A stretch of DNA of 64,000 nucleotides from Pseudomonas synxantha BG33R (lineage in GTDB: Bacteria; Pseudomonadota; Gammaproteobacteria; Pseudomonadales; Pseudomonadaceae), in contig NZ_CM001514.1 of NCBI RefSeq assembly GCF_000263715.2, positions 1,784,936-1,848,935 of the forward strand, written 5' to 3'. Both the position numbers and the translations under genes were made by a program. The number at the start of each line of letters is the position of its first letter. The first letter of the stretch is position 1. Shown piece after piece: positions 1-9,483 of the stretch. The notes beneath the pieces were generated by a model, which was not told where the DNA came from, did no database searches, and saw only the letters and a program-made list of their open reading frames with translations.

Positions 1-1
1 G

Positions 2-817
2 GAGCAATTGCACCCCACCCAGGCCGTGGTGGGGTTCGACCAGATCTACTACAGCCTGGGGCTGTTCGCCGACAAGCCGGCCAAGGCGTTCGATGAGTAC
101 TGCGAAACCAACGGCCAGGGCGAGGCTGACCAGGTGCCGAAAAACGCCGAACTGCTAAGGCCCGACAGCTTTACCTGCAAGCACCCGGTCGGCACCTATG
201 CGCAGGATATGAAAACCGTGGTGGTGGGTCCCGGCGGCCAGCTTTACCTGACCGATGGTCATCACAGTTTCACCACCCTGTGGGAAACACCCGGCGCTGG
301 CCCGCGCTTGAAAATGTGGGTCAAGGTCACCAACGACTTCAGTGCCAGCCCTAACCTCGCCACGTTCTGGCAGCGGATGGAAGCGGCTCGCAAGGTCTGG
401 CTCAAGGACAACCGAGGCCAGGCGTTGCCAGCGGAGCAACTGCCAGCGCACCTGGGCTTCAAGAACCTGCAGGACGACACGTTCCGCAGCCTGGTGTATT
501 TCACCCGCAAGGCCGCCTACGGCAAGCCAAGCGAGGGTGCGATTGCGCCGGAATTTCTCGAGTTCTACTGGGGCAACTGGCTGCGCACGCAGATTGATCT
601 GGGCCAGTACAACCTGAACAAGAAGGGCGGCTACAAGGACGCCATCGAGGCTGTGGCCAAGCGCATGGTCAGCCTGGCGCCGGGGGCAATGGTCGGCGAC
701 AGCGGTTTCACTGCCCGGCAGTTGGGCGGTATGACCCAGCTGGATCGCGACGAGTTGGAGAAGACCTTCGACAAGAAAGTGCCGTACGTGATCGACTACC
801 GCAAATCCCTTAACTGA
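2..817 (+). CDS. ParB/Srx-like family protein, 5' end cut by window
   Basis: The reading frame is open from the first bases of the window (codons for E-Q-L precede the visible HPTQAVVGFDQ), so the true start lies upstream and the TTG at position 8 is probably internal. The visible 270 residues look like the ParB-like nuclease fold family (COG4318 type): an N-terminal HPTQ segment and a central YLTDGHHSF motif, which resembles the GxHR/DGHH nucleotide-binding loop of ParB/sulfiredoxin proteins. It is not the chromosomal ParB: there is no helix-turn-helix and no parA next to it. Members are often exported, but the N-terminus is not visible, so location cannot be judged. The family assignment is by recognition only; function is unknown. 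Confidence 0.7.
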   Translation, partial: EQLHPTQAVVGFDQIYYSLGLFADKPAKAFDEYCETNGQGEADQVPKNAELLRPDSFTCKHPVGTYAQDMKTVVVGPGGQLYLTDGHHSFTTLWETPGAGPRLKMWVKVTNDFSASPNLATFWQRMEAARKVWLKDNRGQALPAEQLPAHLGFKNLQDDTFRSLVYFTRKAAYGKPSEGAIAPEFLEFYWGNWLRTQIDLGQYNLNKKGGYKDAIEAVAKRMVSLAPGAMVGDSGFTARQLGGMTQLDRDELEKTFDKKVPYVIDYRKSLN

Positions 818-832
818 CGCCGCAGGTCAAAT

Positions 833-844
833 GTGGGAGGGGGT
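833..844. repeat. Truncated REP-like half site
   Basis: GTGGGAGGGGGT matches the first half of the short palindromes found elsewhere in this window (for example at 57250 and 37149), but its other arm is missing. It sits in the 30-bp gap between two convergent genes. Confidence 0.45.
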
Positions 845-847
845 GAT

Positions 848-1534
848 TCAACTCTTCAGCTTTTCTGCAATCCAGATGGTATGCCGCGTGCCTTTATTGC
901 CATGGGCGAACACCTGAACCTCTTCAGCCTTGAAACCGGCCTTGCGCAGTTTGTCGCTGAACAGCTTATCGGCACTGGCCGACCACACGGCGAGCACGCC
1001 CTTGGGCCGCAGGGCCTTGGCGCAGGCGGCCAGGCCACCGGCGGAATACAGCCAGCTGTTGGCCTTTTGCGTAAGCCCCTCGGGGCCGTTGTCGACGTCA
1101 AGCATGATCGCGTCGAAGCCCTGGGGCTCGGCCTGTAGCACCTTGGCCACATCTTCCAGACGAATCACCGTGCGCGGGTCCAGCAATGGGCGCCCGGATT
1201 TTTCTCCCAGTGGCCCACGGTTCCATTCCACGACCCCCGGCACCAGCTCGGCCACCACCACTTCGGCAGTCTTGCCCAAATGCTTGAGCGCCGCGGCCAA
1301 GGTAAAGCCCATGCCCAAGCCGCCGATCAGCACGCGTGAGTTGGGGCGACCGGCGACCTTGCGGCAGGGAATCTCCGCCAGGGCGTCTTCGGAACCGTGC
1401 ATGCGCGTGTTCATCAACTGGCCGCCGTCACCGCCCTGGATCTTGATGACGAAGTCCTCGCCATACTCGAACAGGCACAAGGCGCCGCCGTTGTCGGGGA
1501 TCGGAGTAGTGTCCAGCAGAACGAAACGTTTCAT
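848..1534 (-). CDS. Spermidine synthase-like SAM-dependent methyltransferase
   Basis: This 228-residue protein has a Rossmann-type SAM-binding loop (GGLGMG, about residues 71-76) and an acidic second motif (AIMLDVDNGPE, about residues 141-151), in the arrangement of the spermidine synthase/SpeE-like superfamily. It lacks the longer N-terminal beta domain of true SpeE and no speD lies nearby, so polyamine synthesis is not established; it may methylate or aminopropylate another substrate. The ATG at 1534 is used; the upstream ribosome site is weak. The gene converges with the ParB-like gene and is divergent from the small proline-rich gene at 1613. Confidence 0.75.
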   Translation of the reverse strand: MKRFVLLDTTPIPDNGGALCLFEYGEDFVIKIQGGDGGQLMNTRMHGSEDALAEIPCRKVAGRPNSRVLIGGLGMGFTLAAALKHLGKTAEVVVAELVPGVVEWNRGPLGEKSGRPLLDPRTVIRLEDVAKVLQAEPQGFDAIMLDVDNGPEGLTQKANSWLYSAGGLAACAKALRPKGVLAVWSASADKLFSDKLRKAGFKAEEVQVFAHGNKGTRHTIWIAEKLKS

Positions 1535-1612
1535 GGAAATCTCATTGGGAAGGGCATTCTTGCGCAGTTGGGAGTAGCCTTAAGGCATTCCGGTCAGGCC
1601 ATGGAGCCATCG

Positions 1613-1891
1613 ATGAAGTGCAGCATTCTAACGGTCATTGTATTGAGCGCGCTCATATCCGCTGCGGCGCAGGCTCAGGAGTTGCAAACCGTACCGGTCG
1701 CGCCCGCACCAACCCCAGGCGCGCCGGGCACGCCGACCCCGACGTTGTACCCTCAAGTCAGCCCGCCCGCCACGCCCAAGACGAACGGTACGCCACCGTT
1801 GGTGCCCATCGTGTTGCCCACGCCGCCCAAGGACCAGACTGTCCCCGGCCTGCAGCAGAACGACAGCAAGCCGAAGACGCCCGGCGGTTAA
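1613..1891 (+). CDS. Small proline-rich exported protein
   Basis: I chose ATG 1613 because GGAG lies 6 bases upstream (1603-1606); the same frame is open farther upstream but has no better start. The 92-residue product begins with a clear signal peptide (basic MKCS, then a hydrophobic stretch ending AAAQAQ), leaving a mature protein of about 70 residues that is nearly all Pro, Thr, Gly, Ala and Val (repeated PTP/PPATP/PPK units). No catalytic motif is visible. Such low-complexity Pro-rich tails usually act as spacers in the periplasm or cell wall. Function unknown; it is convergent with the oligopeptidase gene. Confidence 0.6.
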   Translation: MKCSILTVIVLSALISAAAQAQELQTVPVAPAPTPGAPGTPTPTLYPQVSPPATPKTNGTPPLVPIVLPTPPKDQTVPGLQQNDSKPKTPGG

Positions 1892-1939
1892 AACAGTCAA
1901 GGCGGTCCTGCGTTCAGACGGGCCCGCTCCATCAAGTGC

Positions 1940-3982
1940 CTAGATCAGCCCGAGCGCCTTGAACACAAACGCATATTCGAGCGCTACGTCACGCAATCCC
2001 TGGTAGCGCCCGCTCATGCCGCCATGGCCGGCGCCCAGCTCGGTTTTGAGCAGCAACAGGTTGTCTGAAGTGGCGGTATCGCGCAGCTTGGCCACCCACT
2101 TGGCGGCCTCCCAATACTGCACGCGGCTGTCGTTGTAGCCGGCAATCACCAGCATGGCCGGGTACGCCTGGGCGCTGACGTTTTCGTATGGCGCGTAAGC
2201 CTTGATGCGCGCATACACTTCGGGTTCCTCGGGGTTGCCCCATTCGTCGTACTCGGTGATGGTCAGCGGTAGCTCCGGATCGAGCATGGTGTTGAGCACA
2301 TCGACGAACGGCACTTCGGCAATCGCCGCCTGGAACAGTTCCGGGCGCTGGTTGAGCACCGCGCCAATCAACAGGCCGCCGGCACTGCCGCCGCTGATCG
2401 CCAGTTGCCTGGAAGTGGTCAGCCCCTCGGTGATCAGGTGTTCGGCGCAGGCGATAAAATCGCTGAAGGTATTCTGTTTGTGTTCCTGCTTGCCGTTGCG
2501 GTACCAGGCTTCACCCAGCTCACCGCCGCCGCGCACATGGGCGATGGCAAACGCGACCCCTCGGTCCAGCAAGCTCAAGCGTGCGTGGGAGAACCATGGG
2601 TCCAGGCTTGAGCCGTAGGCACCGTAGCCGTACAGATACAGCGGGGTGGGTTTACCCAGTTGATCACGCTTGACCACCAGGCTGATGGGCACTTGGGTGC
2701 CGTCGGCAGAGGTGGCCCACAGGCGCTGGCTGACGTAGTCGTCGGCGTTGAATGTGCCGAGTACCGGGGTTTCCTTGAGCACCACCTGCGCGCCGCTTGC
2801 CAGCTCTAGCTGACGCACCTGGGCGGGACGGTTCAGGGCCTCATAGCGTAGGCGGATTTTGTCGCTTGGAAATTCCAGGCTGTTTTGTACGTAGAGGCTG
2901 TAGGCGGCGTCGGGTAATTCCACGCGATAAGCCGGTACACCCTCGGGGTGCACCTCGATGACCGGCAGGCCGCCGATGCGCAGGCTCAATGTCATGGCGC
3001 TGGCGTTCAGGCTCACGCCGTCGAGCATGACTTCGTCGCTGTGAGGGATCAGGTTCTGCCAGTCGGCCTCGGTAGGCGGCGTGCCGGTATCGGCGGCGAG
3101 GTAGAGCGCGTAGTTGATGCCGTCGCGGTTGCTGCGAATAAACCAGGTCCACTCGCCGTTACGCTTGCCGTGGTCGACATCGTATTCGTGGTCCTCGACC
3201 CGCGGCGCCAGGCAGGTGAAGGCCAGGTGCGGCTGATCGGCATCCAGCGCCCAGATTTCACTGGTGGTCTTGCTGCCCAGGGCCAGTAGCAGTTGGCGCT
3301 CGGAGCTGGAACGGTAGCAGTGCAGGAAGAAACGGCCATCGGGCTCGTGGAACACTTCCTGCGCCGCCGTACCGTCCAGACGGTAGCGATACAGCTTGTG
3401 CGGGCGATGGGTGTCGTCCAGTTCGCCGAAGAACAGCGTCAGGCTGTCATTGGCCCAGGTCATGCTGCCGTCGCAGTTGTCGAACGCCAGTTCGCTGACC
3501 TTGTCGGTGGCCAATTCCTTCACGTACAGGGTGTAGATCTCTTCACCGCTGGTGTCGAGGCTGTAGGCCAGGCGCTGGTGGTCGGGGCTGATGCTGAACG
3601 CGCCGAGGGAGAAAAAGCCGCCATTGGCTAATACGTTCGGGTCCAGCAGCAGTTCTTCACTGCTCTCGTCCACCTGGTTGCTGTCATCGGCCGGGCGGCG
3701 GCAGCGATAGTGCCGTGCATATTCGTCGCCGGCGGTGGTGCGGGTGTAGTACAGGTACGGGCCCCAGGGGGAGGGCAGGGACAGATCGGTTTCGAGGATG
3801 CGGCCCTTGATCTCATCGAACAGCGTTTCGCGCAAAGCCTGCTGGTCGGCGAGCTGGGCTTCCTGCCAGGCGTTTTCCGCCTTGAGGTAATCGAGCACTT
3901 CAGGGGTGTCGCGCTCCTGCAGCCAGGCGTAGGGGTCTGCGCCTGGGGCCTTGCGGGCAATCGGAGCGGTGGAAATAGGCAT
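1940..3982 (-). CDS. ptrB: Oligopeptidase B (S9A prolyl oligopeptidase family)
   Basis: Serine peptidase that cleaves short peptides after Lys/Arg. The 680-residue protein has the family layout: N-terminal beta-propeller followed by an alpha/beta-hydrolase domain. The catalytic triad is readable as Ser533 (GGSAGG), Asp618 (YNDSRV) and His653 (GAGHGG), each within one residue of the E. coli PtrB numbering as I remember it. ATG 3982 (MPISTAPIARK) is preferred over the in-frame upstream ATG at 4048 because AGGGA lies about 7 bases upstream and the extra N-terminus is not family-like. No signal peptide, so cytosolic. It is divergent from the membrane protein at 4073. Confidence 0.92.
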   Translation of the reverse strand: MPISTAPIARKAPGADPYAWLQERDTPEVLDYLKAENAWQEAQLADQQALRETLFDEIKGRILETDLSLPSPWGPYLYYTRTTAGDEYARHYRCRRPADDSNQVDESSEELLLDPNVLANGGFFSLGAFSISPDHQRLAYSLDTSGEEIYTLYVKELATDKVSELAFDNCDGSMTWANDSLTLFFGELDDTHRPHKLYRYRLDGTAAQEVFHEPDGRFFLHCYRSSSERQLLLALGSKTTSEIWALDADQPHLAFTCLAPRVEDHEYDVDHGKRNGEWTWFIRSNRDGINYALYLAADTGTPPTEADWQNLIPHSDEVMLDGVSLNASAMTLSLRIGGLPVIEVHPEGVPAYRVELPDAAYSLYVQNSLEFPSDKIRLRYEALNRPAQVRQLELASGAQVVLKETPVLGTFNADDYVSQRLWATSADGTQVPISLVVKRDQLGKPTPLYLYGYGAYGSSLDPWFSHARLSLLDRGVAFAIAHVRGGGELGEAWYRNGKQEHKQNTFSDFIACAEHLITEGLTTSRQLAISGGSAGGLLIGAVLNQRPELFQAAIAEVPFVDVLNTMLDPELPLTITEYDEWGNPEEPEVYARIKAYAPYENVSAQAYPAMLVIAGYNDSRVQYWEAAKWVAKLRDTATSDNLLLLKTELGAGHGGMSGRYQGLRDVALEYAFVFKALGLI

Positions 3983-4072
3983 GGATAATTCCCTATCTGG
4001 CGGACGGTGGCCGGCATTGCAGCCGCGACACGCAAAAGCCGTTATCATAGCCGCCTCTTTGCCAGCCTTGCC

Positions 4073-4534
4073 ATGGACACCATGACCGAGAACGACTATC
4101 TGACCGCTTGGGGCCTCTACGCCTTCGCCGCTTTGGGCTGCCTGTTAGTGTGGTGGCGCATGACCCGCTGGGTCTGGCGCTGGCTGCGCGAGCCGCTGCA
4201 ATTGCTGATGGCGGTGCTGTTACTGAGCCCGACCATCGTCGACCCGGTCAAGACCCAGTTTGCGCCGGCCGTGGCCATTACCGCCCTGGACCTGGTGCTC
4301 AAGGTCGGCAACAACGCCTGGCGGGCGATCTCCGATCTGTTCATGTACACGATGATCGTGTTTGCCCTGTACATCGTGTTTGTGCTGATCCGCTGGCCCA
4401 TCGAACGCGCCGCCAACGCTCGCCGTGAGCGCAAGGCTGCTGCAGATGCCGCCTTGGCCGCCGAGCCGGAAGACGACGAACCGTTCCGTCGCCCGGCGCC
4501 TGCTGGTGGTATGCGGGTCGAGCCGCGCCTTTAA
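4073..4534 (+). CDS. Conserved small inner-membrane protein
   Basis: The 153-residue protein has three hydrophobic segments: about residues 10-27 ([16 protein letters not shown]), 40-55 ([13 protein letters not shown]) and 95-115 ([18 protein letters not shown]). A charged C-terminal tail rich in Arg, Ala and Glu follows. I recognise no domain; similar proteins in pseudomonads are sometimes labelled as transporters without evidence. ATG 4073 or ATG 4082 (MTENDY) could be the start. It lies 32 bp upstream of the YafJ-like amidotransferase on the same strand and may be co-transcribed with it. Confidence 0.7.
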   Translation: MDTMTENDYLTAWGLYAFAALGCLLVWWRMTRWVWRWLREPLQLLMAVLLLSPTIVDPVKTQFAPAVAITALDLVLKVGNNAWRAISDLFMYTMIVFALYIVFVLIRWPIERAANARRERKAAADAALAAEPEDDEPFRRPAPAGGMRVEPRL

Positions 4535-4566
4535 ACGTTGACTGCCCCTGCAGCGAGAGCCCTGGC

Positions 4567-5343
4567 ATGTGTGAATTATTGGGCATGAGTGCCAACGTCC
4601 CCACCGATATCGTGTTCAGCTTTACCGGGCTGATGCAGCGCGGTGGGCGTACCGGCCCGCACCGCGACGGTTGGGGCATCGCCTTCTATGAAGGCCGTGG
4701 CCTGCGCCTGTTCCAGGACCCGGCCGCGAGCAGTGAGTCTGAAGTGGCGCTGTTGGTGCAGCGCTATCCGATCAAGAGCGAAGTGGTGATCGGCCATATC
4801 CGCCAGGCCAATGTGGGCAAGGTCAGCCTGGCCAATACCCATCCGTTCGTGCGTGAGCTGTGGGGCCGCAACTGGTGTTTTGCCCATAACGGCCAGTTGG
4901 CCGACTTCCACCCGCGCGCCACGTTTTACCGCCCGGTCGGCGATACCGACAGCGAAGCGGCCTTCTGTGACCTGCTCAACCGCGTGCGCGAAGCCTTCCC
5001 TGAGCCTGTGGACATCGAGCACGTGCTGCCGGACCTGATCGCCGCCTGCGCCGAATACCGCAGCAAGGGCGTGTTCAACTGCTTGCTCAGCGACGGTGAC
5101 TGGCTGTTTTGCTACTGCTCGACCAAGCTGGCGCAGATTACCCGGCGCGCGCCGTTTGGCCCCGCACGCCTGAAAGATGTCGACGTGATCGTCGATTTTC
5201 AGGCCGAAACGACGCCCAATGACGTGGTAACCGTCATCGCCACCGAGCCTTTGACCGACAACGAAAACTGGACCCGCTACGAACCGGGCCAATGGAGCCT
5301 GTGGCGACGCGGTGAATGCGTCAGCCAGGGCGTTACCGAATAA
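4567..5343 (+). CDS. Class II glutamine amidotransferase, YafJ type
   Basis: After removal of Met, the protein begins with Cys ([12 protein letters not shown]), the N-terminal nucleophile of class II glutamine amidotransferases. Family motifs follow: [14 protein letters not shown] (about residues 35-48), IGHIRQAN (about 77-84) and NTHPF/FAHNG (about 91 and 106). At 258 residues it is a stand-alone glutaminase domain without a fused synthase partner, as in the YafJ family, whose substrate is not known. The start is fixed by the catalytic Cys. It is followed 10 bp later by the DUF2937 gene, so the two are probably translated from one message. Confidence 0.88.
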   Translation: MCELLGMSANVPTDIVFSFTGLMQRGGRTGPHRDGWGIAFYEGRGLRLFQDPAASSESEVALLVQRYPIKSEVVIGHIRQANVGKVSLANTHPFVRELWGRNWCFAHNGQLADFHPRATFYRPVGDTDSEAAFCDLLNRVREAFPEPVDIEHVLPDLIAACAEYRSKGVFNCLLSDGDWLFCYCSTKLAQITRRAPFGPARLKDVDVIVDFQAETTPNDVVTVIATEPLTDNENWTRYEPGQWSLWRRGECVSQGVTE

Positions 5344-5353
5344 GGAATCGACC

Positions 5354-5896
5354 ATGTTGCTCAGCTATCTGCGGTTGGTGCTGTTTGCCATTGGCTTGTT
5401 GGTCGGCGTGCAAGTGCCGGGGTTTATCAACGATTACGCCAAGCGCGTCGAAGCCCACTTGATTGAGGCACAGACTGGCTTGCGCGGCTTTGAGTCCACC
5501 GCGCAGCAGTTCTTCAACGGTGACATGCAAGCGCTGGTGGCGCATTACCGCGCCAGCGATGACCCGGTGTTCCAGAGCGACGCCAGCAGCCTGGGCGCGA
5601 TGCTTGATCGCCAGCTTGAGTTGGACAAGCAATTCCAGGCCATGCAGGGCCCGTGGTACATCCGCGCCCTGCAAGTGGCCGTAGCCGCCGACCCGGATAT
5701 CCGCCTGGAAACCTGGAATGGCTACAGTTACCAGATTCTGCTGACGCCCGAAGCCATGGGCTGGGGCTTGGGCGGGGCGATGCTGTTGTCGTTCGGCATC
5801 GAGTGCCTGTATCGCCTGATCGACTGGGTAGTGCTGGGTGGCCGGCGCTTGCGTCAGAGCCGTCCGATCGAAGAGCGGGACTTGAAGGGCCTATAA
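5354..5896 (+). CDS. DUF2937 family membrane protein
   Basis: The 180-residue protein has an N-terminal hydrophobic segment (LRLVLFAIGLLVGVQVPGF), a soluble middle of about 110 residues and a second hydrophobic segment near the C-terminus (GWGLGGAMLLSFGIECLYRLIDWVVLGG). This two-span topology with a helical periplasmic region is typical of DUF2937. ATG 5354 is chosen because AAGGAA (5342-5347) precedes it at suitable distance and directly follows the stop of the amidotransferase. Function is unknown. Confidence 0.75.
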   Translation: MLLSYLRLVLFAIGLLVGVQVPGFINDYAKRVEAHLIEAQTGLRGFESTAQQFFNGDMQALVAHYRASDDPVFQSDASSLGAMLDRQLELDKQFQAMQGPWYIRALQVAVAADPDIRLETWNGYSYQILLTPEAMGWGLGGAMLLSFGIECLYRLIDWVVLGGRRLRQSRPIEERDLKGL

Positions 5897-5918
5897 GTCA
5901 GGGCCGACTCGGTCCAAT

Positions 5919-5944
5919 GTGGGAGCTGGCTTGCCTGCTCCCAC
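5919..5944. repeat. REP-like palindrome between convergent genes
   Basis: GTGGGAGC (5919-5926) and GCTCCCAC (5937-5944) are perfect inverted arms around the 10-base TGGCTTGCCT core. It is a single short extragenic palindrome in the 52-bp gap between the convergent DUF2937 and LysR genes and could also act as a transcript-end hairpin. Confidence 0.7.
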
Positions 5945-5948
5945 AGTT

Positions 5949-6869
5949 TTAATCGGGTTTATGCAGTTGCATGCGTTCTGCACCGACTTCCTCGGCATAG
6001 CGAGCCACCACTTTCTGGCACAGCCCCACAATTTCCTCCACCAACTCCACCCCCACGCGCCATGACACCACCACCTGCAAGTTCGGCAGGCGCTGTGCCA
6101 TCGGCAGCATCACCAATTCCCCCCGCGCCAGCTCTTCACTGACCAGCACCGGCGGCAGGGCACCGATGCCGAAGCCGTCACGCAACAATCGCGTAATTGC
6201 CGACACCGAGTTCACACAGTTCATTCTGGGCGCGGCCACGCCATTGGCCTGCATCAGGCTCAGCACGTCCTGATGCGGGTGGGAGTTTTTCGAGTAGGTG
6301 ATGATGCGCTCCTGGGCCAGTTCGGCGAGGGAGGCGTAGTCACGGTTGTAAATCGAGTGGCTGGCGACGATCCAGGCCATGGGATGGCTGGCCAGTTCCA
6401 GGCTGCGCACGGTTTCCAGGCGCAGCAGGTCAGTTTGCAGGATCAGGTCGAGAAAACCTTTTTGCAACTGATCGCTGAGGTTCAGCGCGGTATCGGCGAC
6501 CAGCTCGATTTCCACCAGCGGGAACAGCTTCATCAGTTCTGCCACCAGCGGGCTGAGCCAGGTGTGGATCACCGTGTCCATCGCGCCGATCCGAATGCGC
6601 CCGACCTTGCTGCTGGTGGTCTCCAGGGACTGTTTCAAACCCTGCATGGTCACCATCATCTGCTCGGCATAATCGAGCACCTTCAAGCCTTCCGGGGTCA
6701 GGCTCACGCCCCGGGAGTCTCGCAGGAACAGCTTCACCCCCAGCTCGCTTTCAAGCACGGCGATGCGGCTGGAAATCGAGGCCTGGGTGGTGAACAGCTT
6801 TTCGGCAGTCAGGCGAAAGCTCTTGAGCTTGGCCACCCAGACGAAGGTTTCGAGGAACTTCAAATTCAT
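5949..6869 (-). CDS. LysR family transcriptional regulator
   Basis: The 306-residue protein has the LysR layout: N-terminal winged helix-turn-helix (LKFLETFVWVAKLKSFRLTA, then LFTTQASISSRIAVLE, residues 3 to about 43) and an effector-binding domain from about residue 90. It is transcribed away from pxpABC, 175 bp from pxpA, the usual arrangement for a LysR protein controlling the neighbouring operon; control of 5-oxoproline use is an inference from this position. It converges with the DUF2937 gene across a short palindrome. Confidence 0.88.
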   Translation of the reverse strand: MNLKFLETFVWVAKLKSFRLTAEKLFTTQASISSRIAVLESELGVKLFLRDSRGVSLTPEGLKVLDYAEQMMVTMQGLKQSLETTSSKVGRIRIGAMDTVIHTWLSPLVAELMKLFPLVEIELVADTALNLSDQLQKGFLDLILQTDLLRLETVRSLELASHPMAWIVASHSIYNRDYASLAELAQERIITYSKNSHPHQDVLSLMQANGVAAPRMNCVNSVSAITRLLRDGFGIGALPPVLVSEELARGELVMLPMAQRLPNLQVVVSWRVGVELVEEIVGLCQKVVARYAEEVGAERMQLHKPD

Positions 6870-7044
6870 GGGATCAACTTTTTCTTATGCATGGATCGGT
6901 TTTTATTAGTTGGACGTCGCACCGGGCAAGCGCCAAAAATCGAGCCGTTCCACGATAAGCGTCGTTGGGGTGCCAGGACAAGTTGCGAGTTCTGTGTAAT
7001 AAATCCCACACTACAAAAAAACAAAACCTACAGGAGCGACCACC

Positions 7045-7785
7045 GTGAGCCGCCTGCTACTGAACTGCGACATCGGCGAAAGCTTTGGCAACTGGACCAT
7101 GGGTCTGGACGCCGAAGTCATGCCGTTCATTGATTGCGCCAACGTGGCCTGCGGTTTCCATGCCGGCGACCCGAGCATCATGCGCAAGACCGTCAGCCTG
7201 GCGTTCAAGCATGGCGTGCAAGTGGGCGCTCACCCGGCCTATCAAGACCTGCAAGGCTTTGGCCGACGGTCAATGAACTACACGCCGCAGGAAATCCAGG
7301 ACCTGTTGCATTACCAGATCGGCGCGCTGGACGGCATCTGCCGGGTCCAGGGCGGACGCGTCAGCTACGTGAAACCCCACGGTGCGATGTACAACGACAT
7401 GATGGCCAACCCCGCGCAGTTGCGTGCGGTGATCCAGGCCGTGGCCGCTTACGGCGACCTGCCGCTGATGCTGCTGGCTACCCGTGACAACAGCGCCGCC
7501 CAAGCTGTGGGTGACGAATACGGTGTGACCCTGTGGTTCGAAGCCTTTGCCGATCGCGCCTACGACAGCAAGGGCCATCTGGTTTCCCGGCAGTTGCCCG
7601 GCGCGGTGCACCACGACAGCGACACTATCGTGCAGCAGGCCCTGACCATTTCCCGTGGCGCGGCATTGGTCGCCAGCGACGGCAGCCCGTTGGCCTTGCA
7701 GGCCGATACCTTGTGCGTGCATGGCGACAACGCCAGCTCGGTGGCCGCGGTGCAGCGTATCCGCCAAGCGTTGCAGACAGCATGA
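7045..7785 (+). CDS. pxpA: 5-oxoprolinase subunit PxpA (LamB/YcsF family)
   Basis: PxpA works with PxpB and PxpC in ATP-dependent hydrolysis of 5-oxoproline (pyroglutamate) to glutamate. The 246-residue protein shows the LamB/YcsF signatures [13 protein letters not shown] at the start, [11 protein letters not shown] (about residues 33-43) and [16 protein letters not shown] (about 57-72). The start is GTG 7045, preceded by AGGAG at 7032-7036. Its stop overlaps the start of pxpB (ATGA), so the subunits are translationally coupled. Confidence 0.92.
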   Translation: MSRLLLNCDIGESFGNWTMGLDAEVMPFIDCANVACGFHAGDPSIMRKTVSLAFKHGVQVGAHPAYQDLQGFGRRSMNYTPQEIQDLLHYQIGALDGICRVQGGRVSYVKPHGAMYNDMMANPAQLRAVIQAVAAYGDLPLMLLATRDNSAAQAVGDEYGVTLWFEAFADRAYDSKGHLVSRQLPGAVHHDSDTIVQQALTISRGAALVASDGSPLALQADTLCVHGDNASSVAAVQRIRQALQTA

Positions 7786-8486
7786 AGCCACGCATTGAAG
7801 TGGTGGCCATCGACTGCCTGATGGTGCGTCTGTTTGAGGTGATTGCCGAGGCCAACATGCCGTGGATGCTCGCTGCCACGCAGCGTTTGCGCGCAGAGTT
7901 CGGCACGGCGCTGGTGGATCTGGTGCCGTCCTACACCACCTTGATGGTGCATTACGACCTCAGGGAGCTGACCCCGACACAGGCTCGGGAGCTGATCGAC
8001 CTTGCGCTGACGGACCTGCAACCCCAGGCCCAGGGCAGCGGCCAGTGCCATGTGCTGCCGGTGTGGTACGACCTGAGCGTCGGCCCGGAGTTGACGCTGT
8101 TGTCCCAGCGCAGCGGGCTGACGGTAGAGGACGTGATCCGCCGCCACAGCGCCCATGAATACCAGGTGTTCGCCCTTGGTTTCGCGCCGGGTTTTGCCTT
8201 TATGGGGCTGGTGGATGAAATGCTCGCCACACCGCGCCTCAACACACCGCGCAAACGCGTGGCCGCTGGCAGCGTCGGCATCGCCGAACGGCAAACTGCT
8301 GCGTACCCGGTGGTGTCCCCGGGCGGCTGGAACCTGATCGGCCGCACCCCGGCCAAACTCTTCGACCGTGCGCGCGACGGCTACAGCCTGATGCAGCCCG
8401 GCGACACGGTGCGCTTCGCCCCGGTCAGCCACACCGAATTCGTCAACCTGGGTGGCGATGACACGCCGTTGGAGGCGCAGGCATGA
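7782..8486 (+). CDS. pxpB: 5-oxoprolinase subunit PxpB (KipI-like)
   Basis: The 234-residue protein is the KipI-type subunit. Visible family features are YTTLMVHYD (about residues 45-53), [21 protein letters not shown] (about 124-144), a TPR-rich loop ([18 protein letters not shown]) and [16 protein letters not shown] (about 172-187). ATG 7782 overlaps the pxpA stop by four bases; longer in-frame extensions upstream lie inside pxpA and are rejected. The stop again overlaps the pxpC start (ATGA at 8483), making a tightly coupled three-gene unit. Confidence 0.9.
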   Translation: MKPRIEVVAIDCLMVRLFEVIAEANMPWMLAATQRLRAEFGTALVDLVPSYTTLMVHYDLRELTPTQARELIDLALTDLQPQAQGSGQCHVLPVWYDLSVGPELTLLSQRSGLTVEDVIRRHSAHEYQVFALGFAPGFAFMGLVDEMLATPRLNTPRKRVAAGSVGIAERQTAAYPVVSPGGWNLIGRTPAKLFDRARDGYSLMQPGDTVRFAPVSHTEFVNLGGDDTPLEAQA

Positions 8487-9397
8487 GCCGCTTGATGATC
8501 GAGGCCAGCACGCCGCTGTGCCTGTTGCAGGACGCCGGGCGTTTTGGCGTGCGCCACCTGGGTGTAACCCAGGGCGGCGCACTGGACTGGGTGTCGATGT
8601 CTTGGGCTAACTGGCTCTTGGGCAATGCCCTGGATGCGCCGGTGGTGGAGATCACCCTGGGTGGTTTTACCGTGCAGGCCGAGGATTATTGCCTGTTGGC
8701 ACTGGCCGGTGCAGACCTGGGCGCCTATATCGATGAGCGCGCCATAAGCCCCGGTCGCAGTTTTATCCTGCAAAAGGGCCAGCGACTGCGCTTCACCCAG
8801 CCGTTCAATGGGGCACGCGCTTATCTGGCGGCGCCCGGTGGGTTCGATGCCCCGACTGTACTTGGCAGTTGTGCCACGGTCGTGCGCGAAGCGTTGGGCG
8901 GGGTGGACGGTTTCGGCAAGGCATTGGCCGAAGGCGGGCGGTTGGCTTATTCCGGTACGGGCGGTGCAATGAAGGTGCTGGCCAAGCCGGAGTTGCAATC
9001 CGGTGCCTCACTGGACGTGATTATCGGCGCGCAGATCGGCCAGTTCAGCGGGCAGAGTTTATTCGACGCCTTCAACACCGAATGGGCGCTGGACAGCCGC
9101 GCCGACCGCATGGGGATGCGCTTGCTCGGCACGCCGTTGCAGTACCAGGGGCCGTCGTTGATTTCCGAAGGGATTCCGTTGGGCGCGATCCAGGTGCCCC
9201 CGGATGGGCAGCCGATTGTGTTGCTCAATGACCGGCAGACCATCGGCGGTTATCCGCGGCTGGGCGCGTTGACGCCTTTATCCTTGGCGCGGCTGGCGCA
9301 GTGTTTGCCGGGGGAGAAGGTGCGGTTGGCACCGGTGGTGCAGGAGGCGGCGCATCGGCAGCACACCAAGTTTTTGCAGCGGTTTGCCGATCGCTAA
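8483..9397 (+). CDS. pxpC: 5-oxoprolinase subunit PxpC (biotin-dependent carboxylase-like)
   Basis: The 304-residue protein belongs to the KipA/PxpC family. Motifs include LLQDAGRFGVRHLGVTQGGALD (about residues 14-35), AYLAAPGGFD (about 113-122) and the conserved C-terminal stretch ILLNDRQTIGGYPRLG-type (VLLNDRQTIGGYPRLGAL, about 247-264). It ends the pxp operon; a REPIN starts 6 bp after the stop. Unlike many pxp operons, no transporter gene for 5-oxoproline lies in this cluster. Confidence 0.9.
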   Translation: MSRLMIEASTPLCLLQDAGRFGVRHLGVTQGGALDWVSMSWANWLLGNALDAPVVEITLGGFTVQAEDYCLLALAGADLGAYIDERAISPGRSFILQKGQRLRFTQPFNGARAYLAAPGGFDAPTVLGSCATVVREALGGVDGFGKALAEGGRLAYSGTGGAMKVLAKPELQSGASLDVIIGAQIGQFSGQSLFDAFNTEWALDSRADRMGMRLLGTPLQYQGPSLISEGIPLGAIQVPPDGQPIVLLNDRQTIGGYPRLGALTPLSLARLAQCLPGEKVRLAPVVQEAAHRQHTKFLQRFADR

Positions 9398-9403
9398 AAG
9401 CAT

Positions 9404-9483
9404 CGCAGGCAAGCCAGCTCCCACATGTTGAATGCATTTCAAAGTTGGAATGCATAACCCTTGTGGGAGCTGGCTTGCCTGCG
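9404..9483. repeat. REPIN (inverted pair of REP sequences)
   Basis: Two inverted copies of the same 21-base REP (9404-9424 and 9463-9483; core GGCAAGCCAGCTCCCAC and its complement) flank a 38-base spacer. The pair lies between the convergent pxpC and VWA genes, and its right arm is also the left edge of the long repeat that follows. Confidence 0.85.
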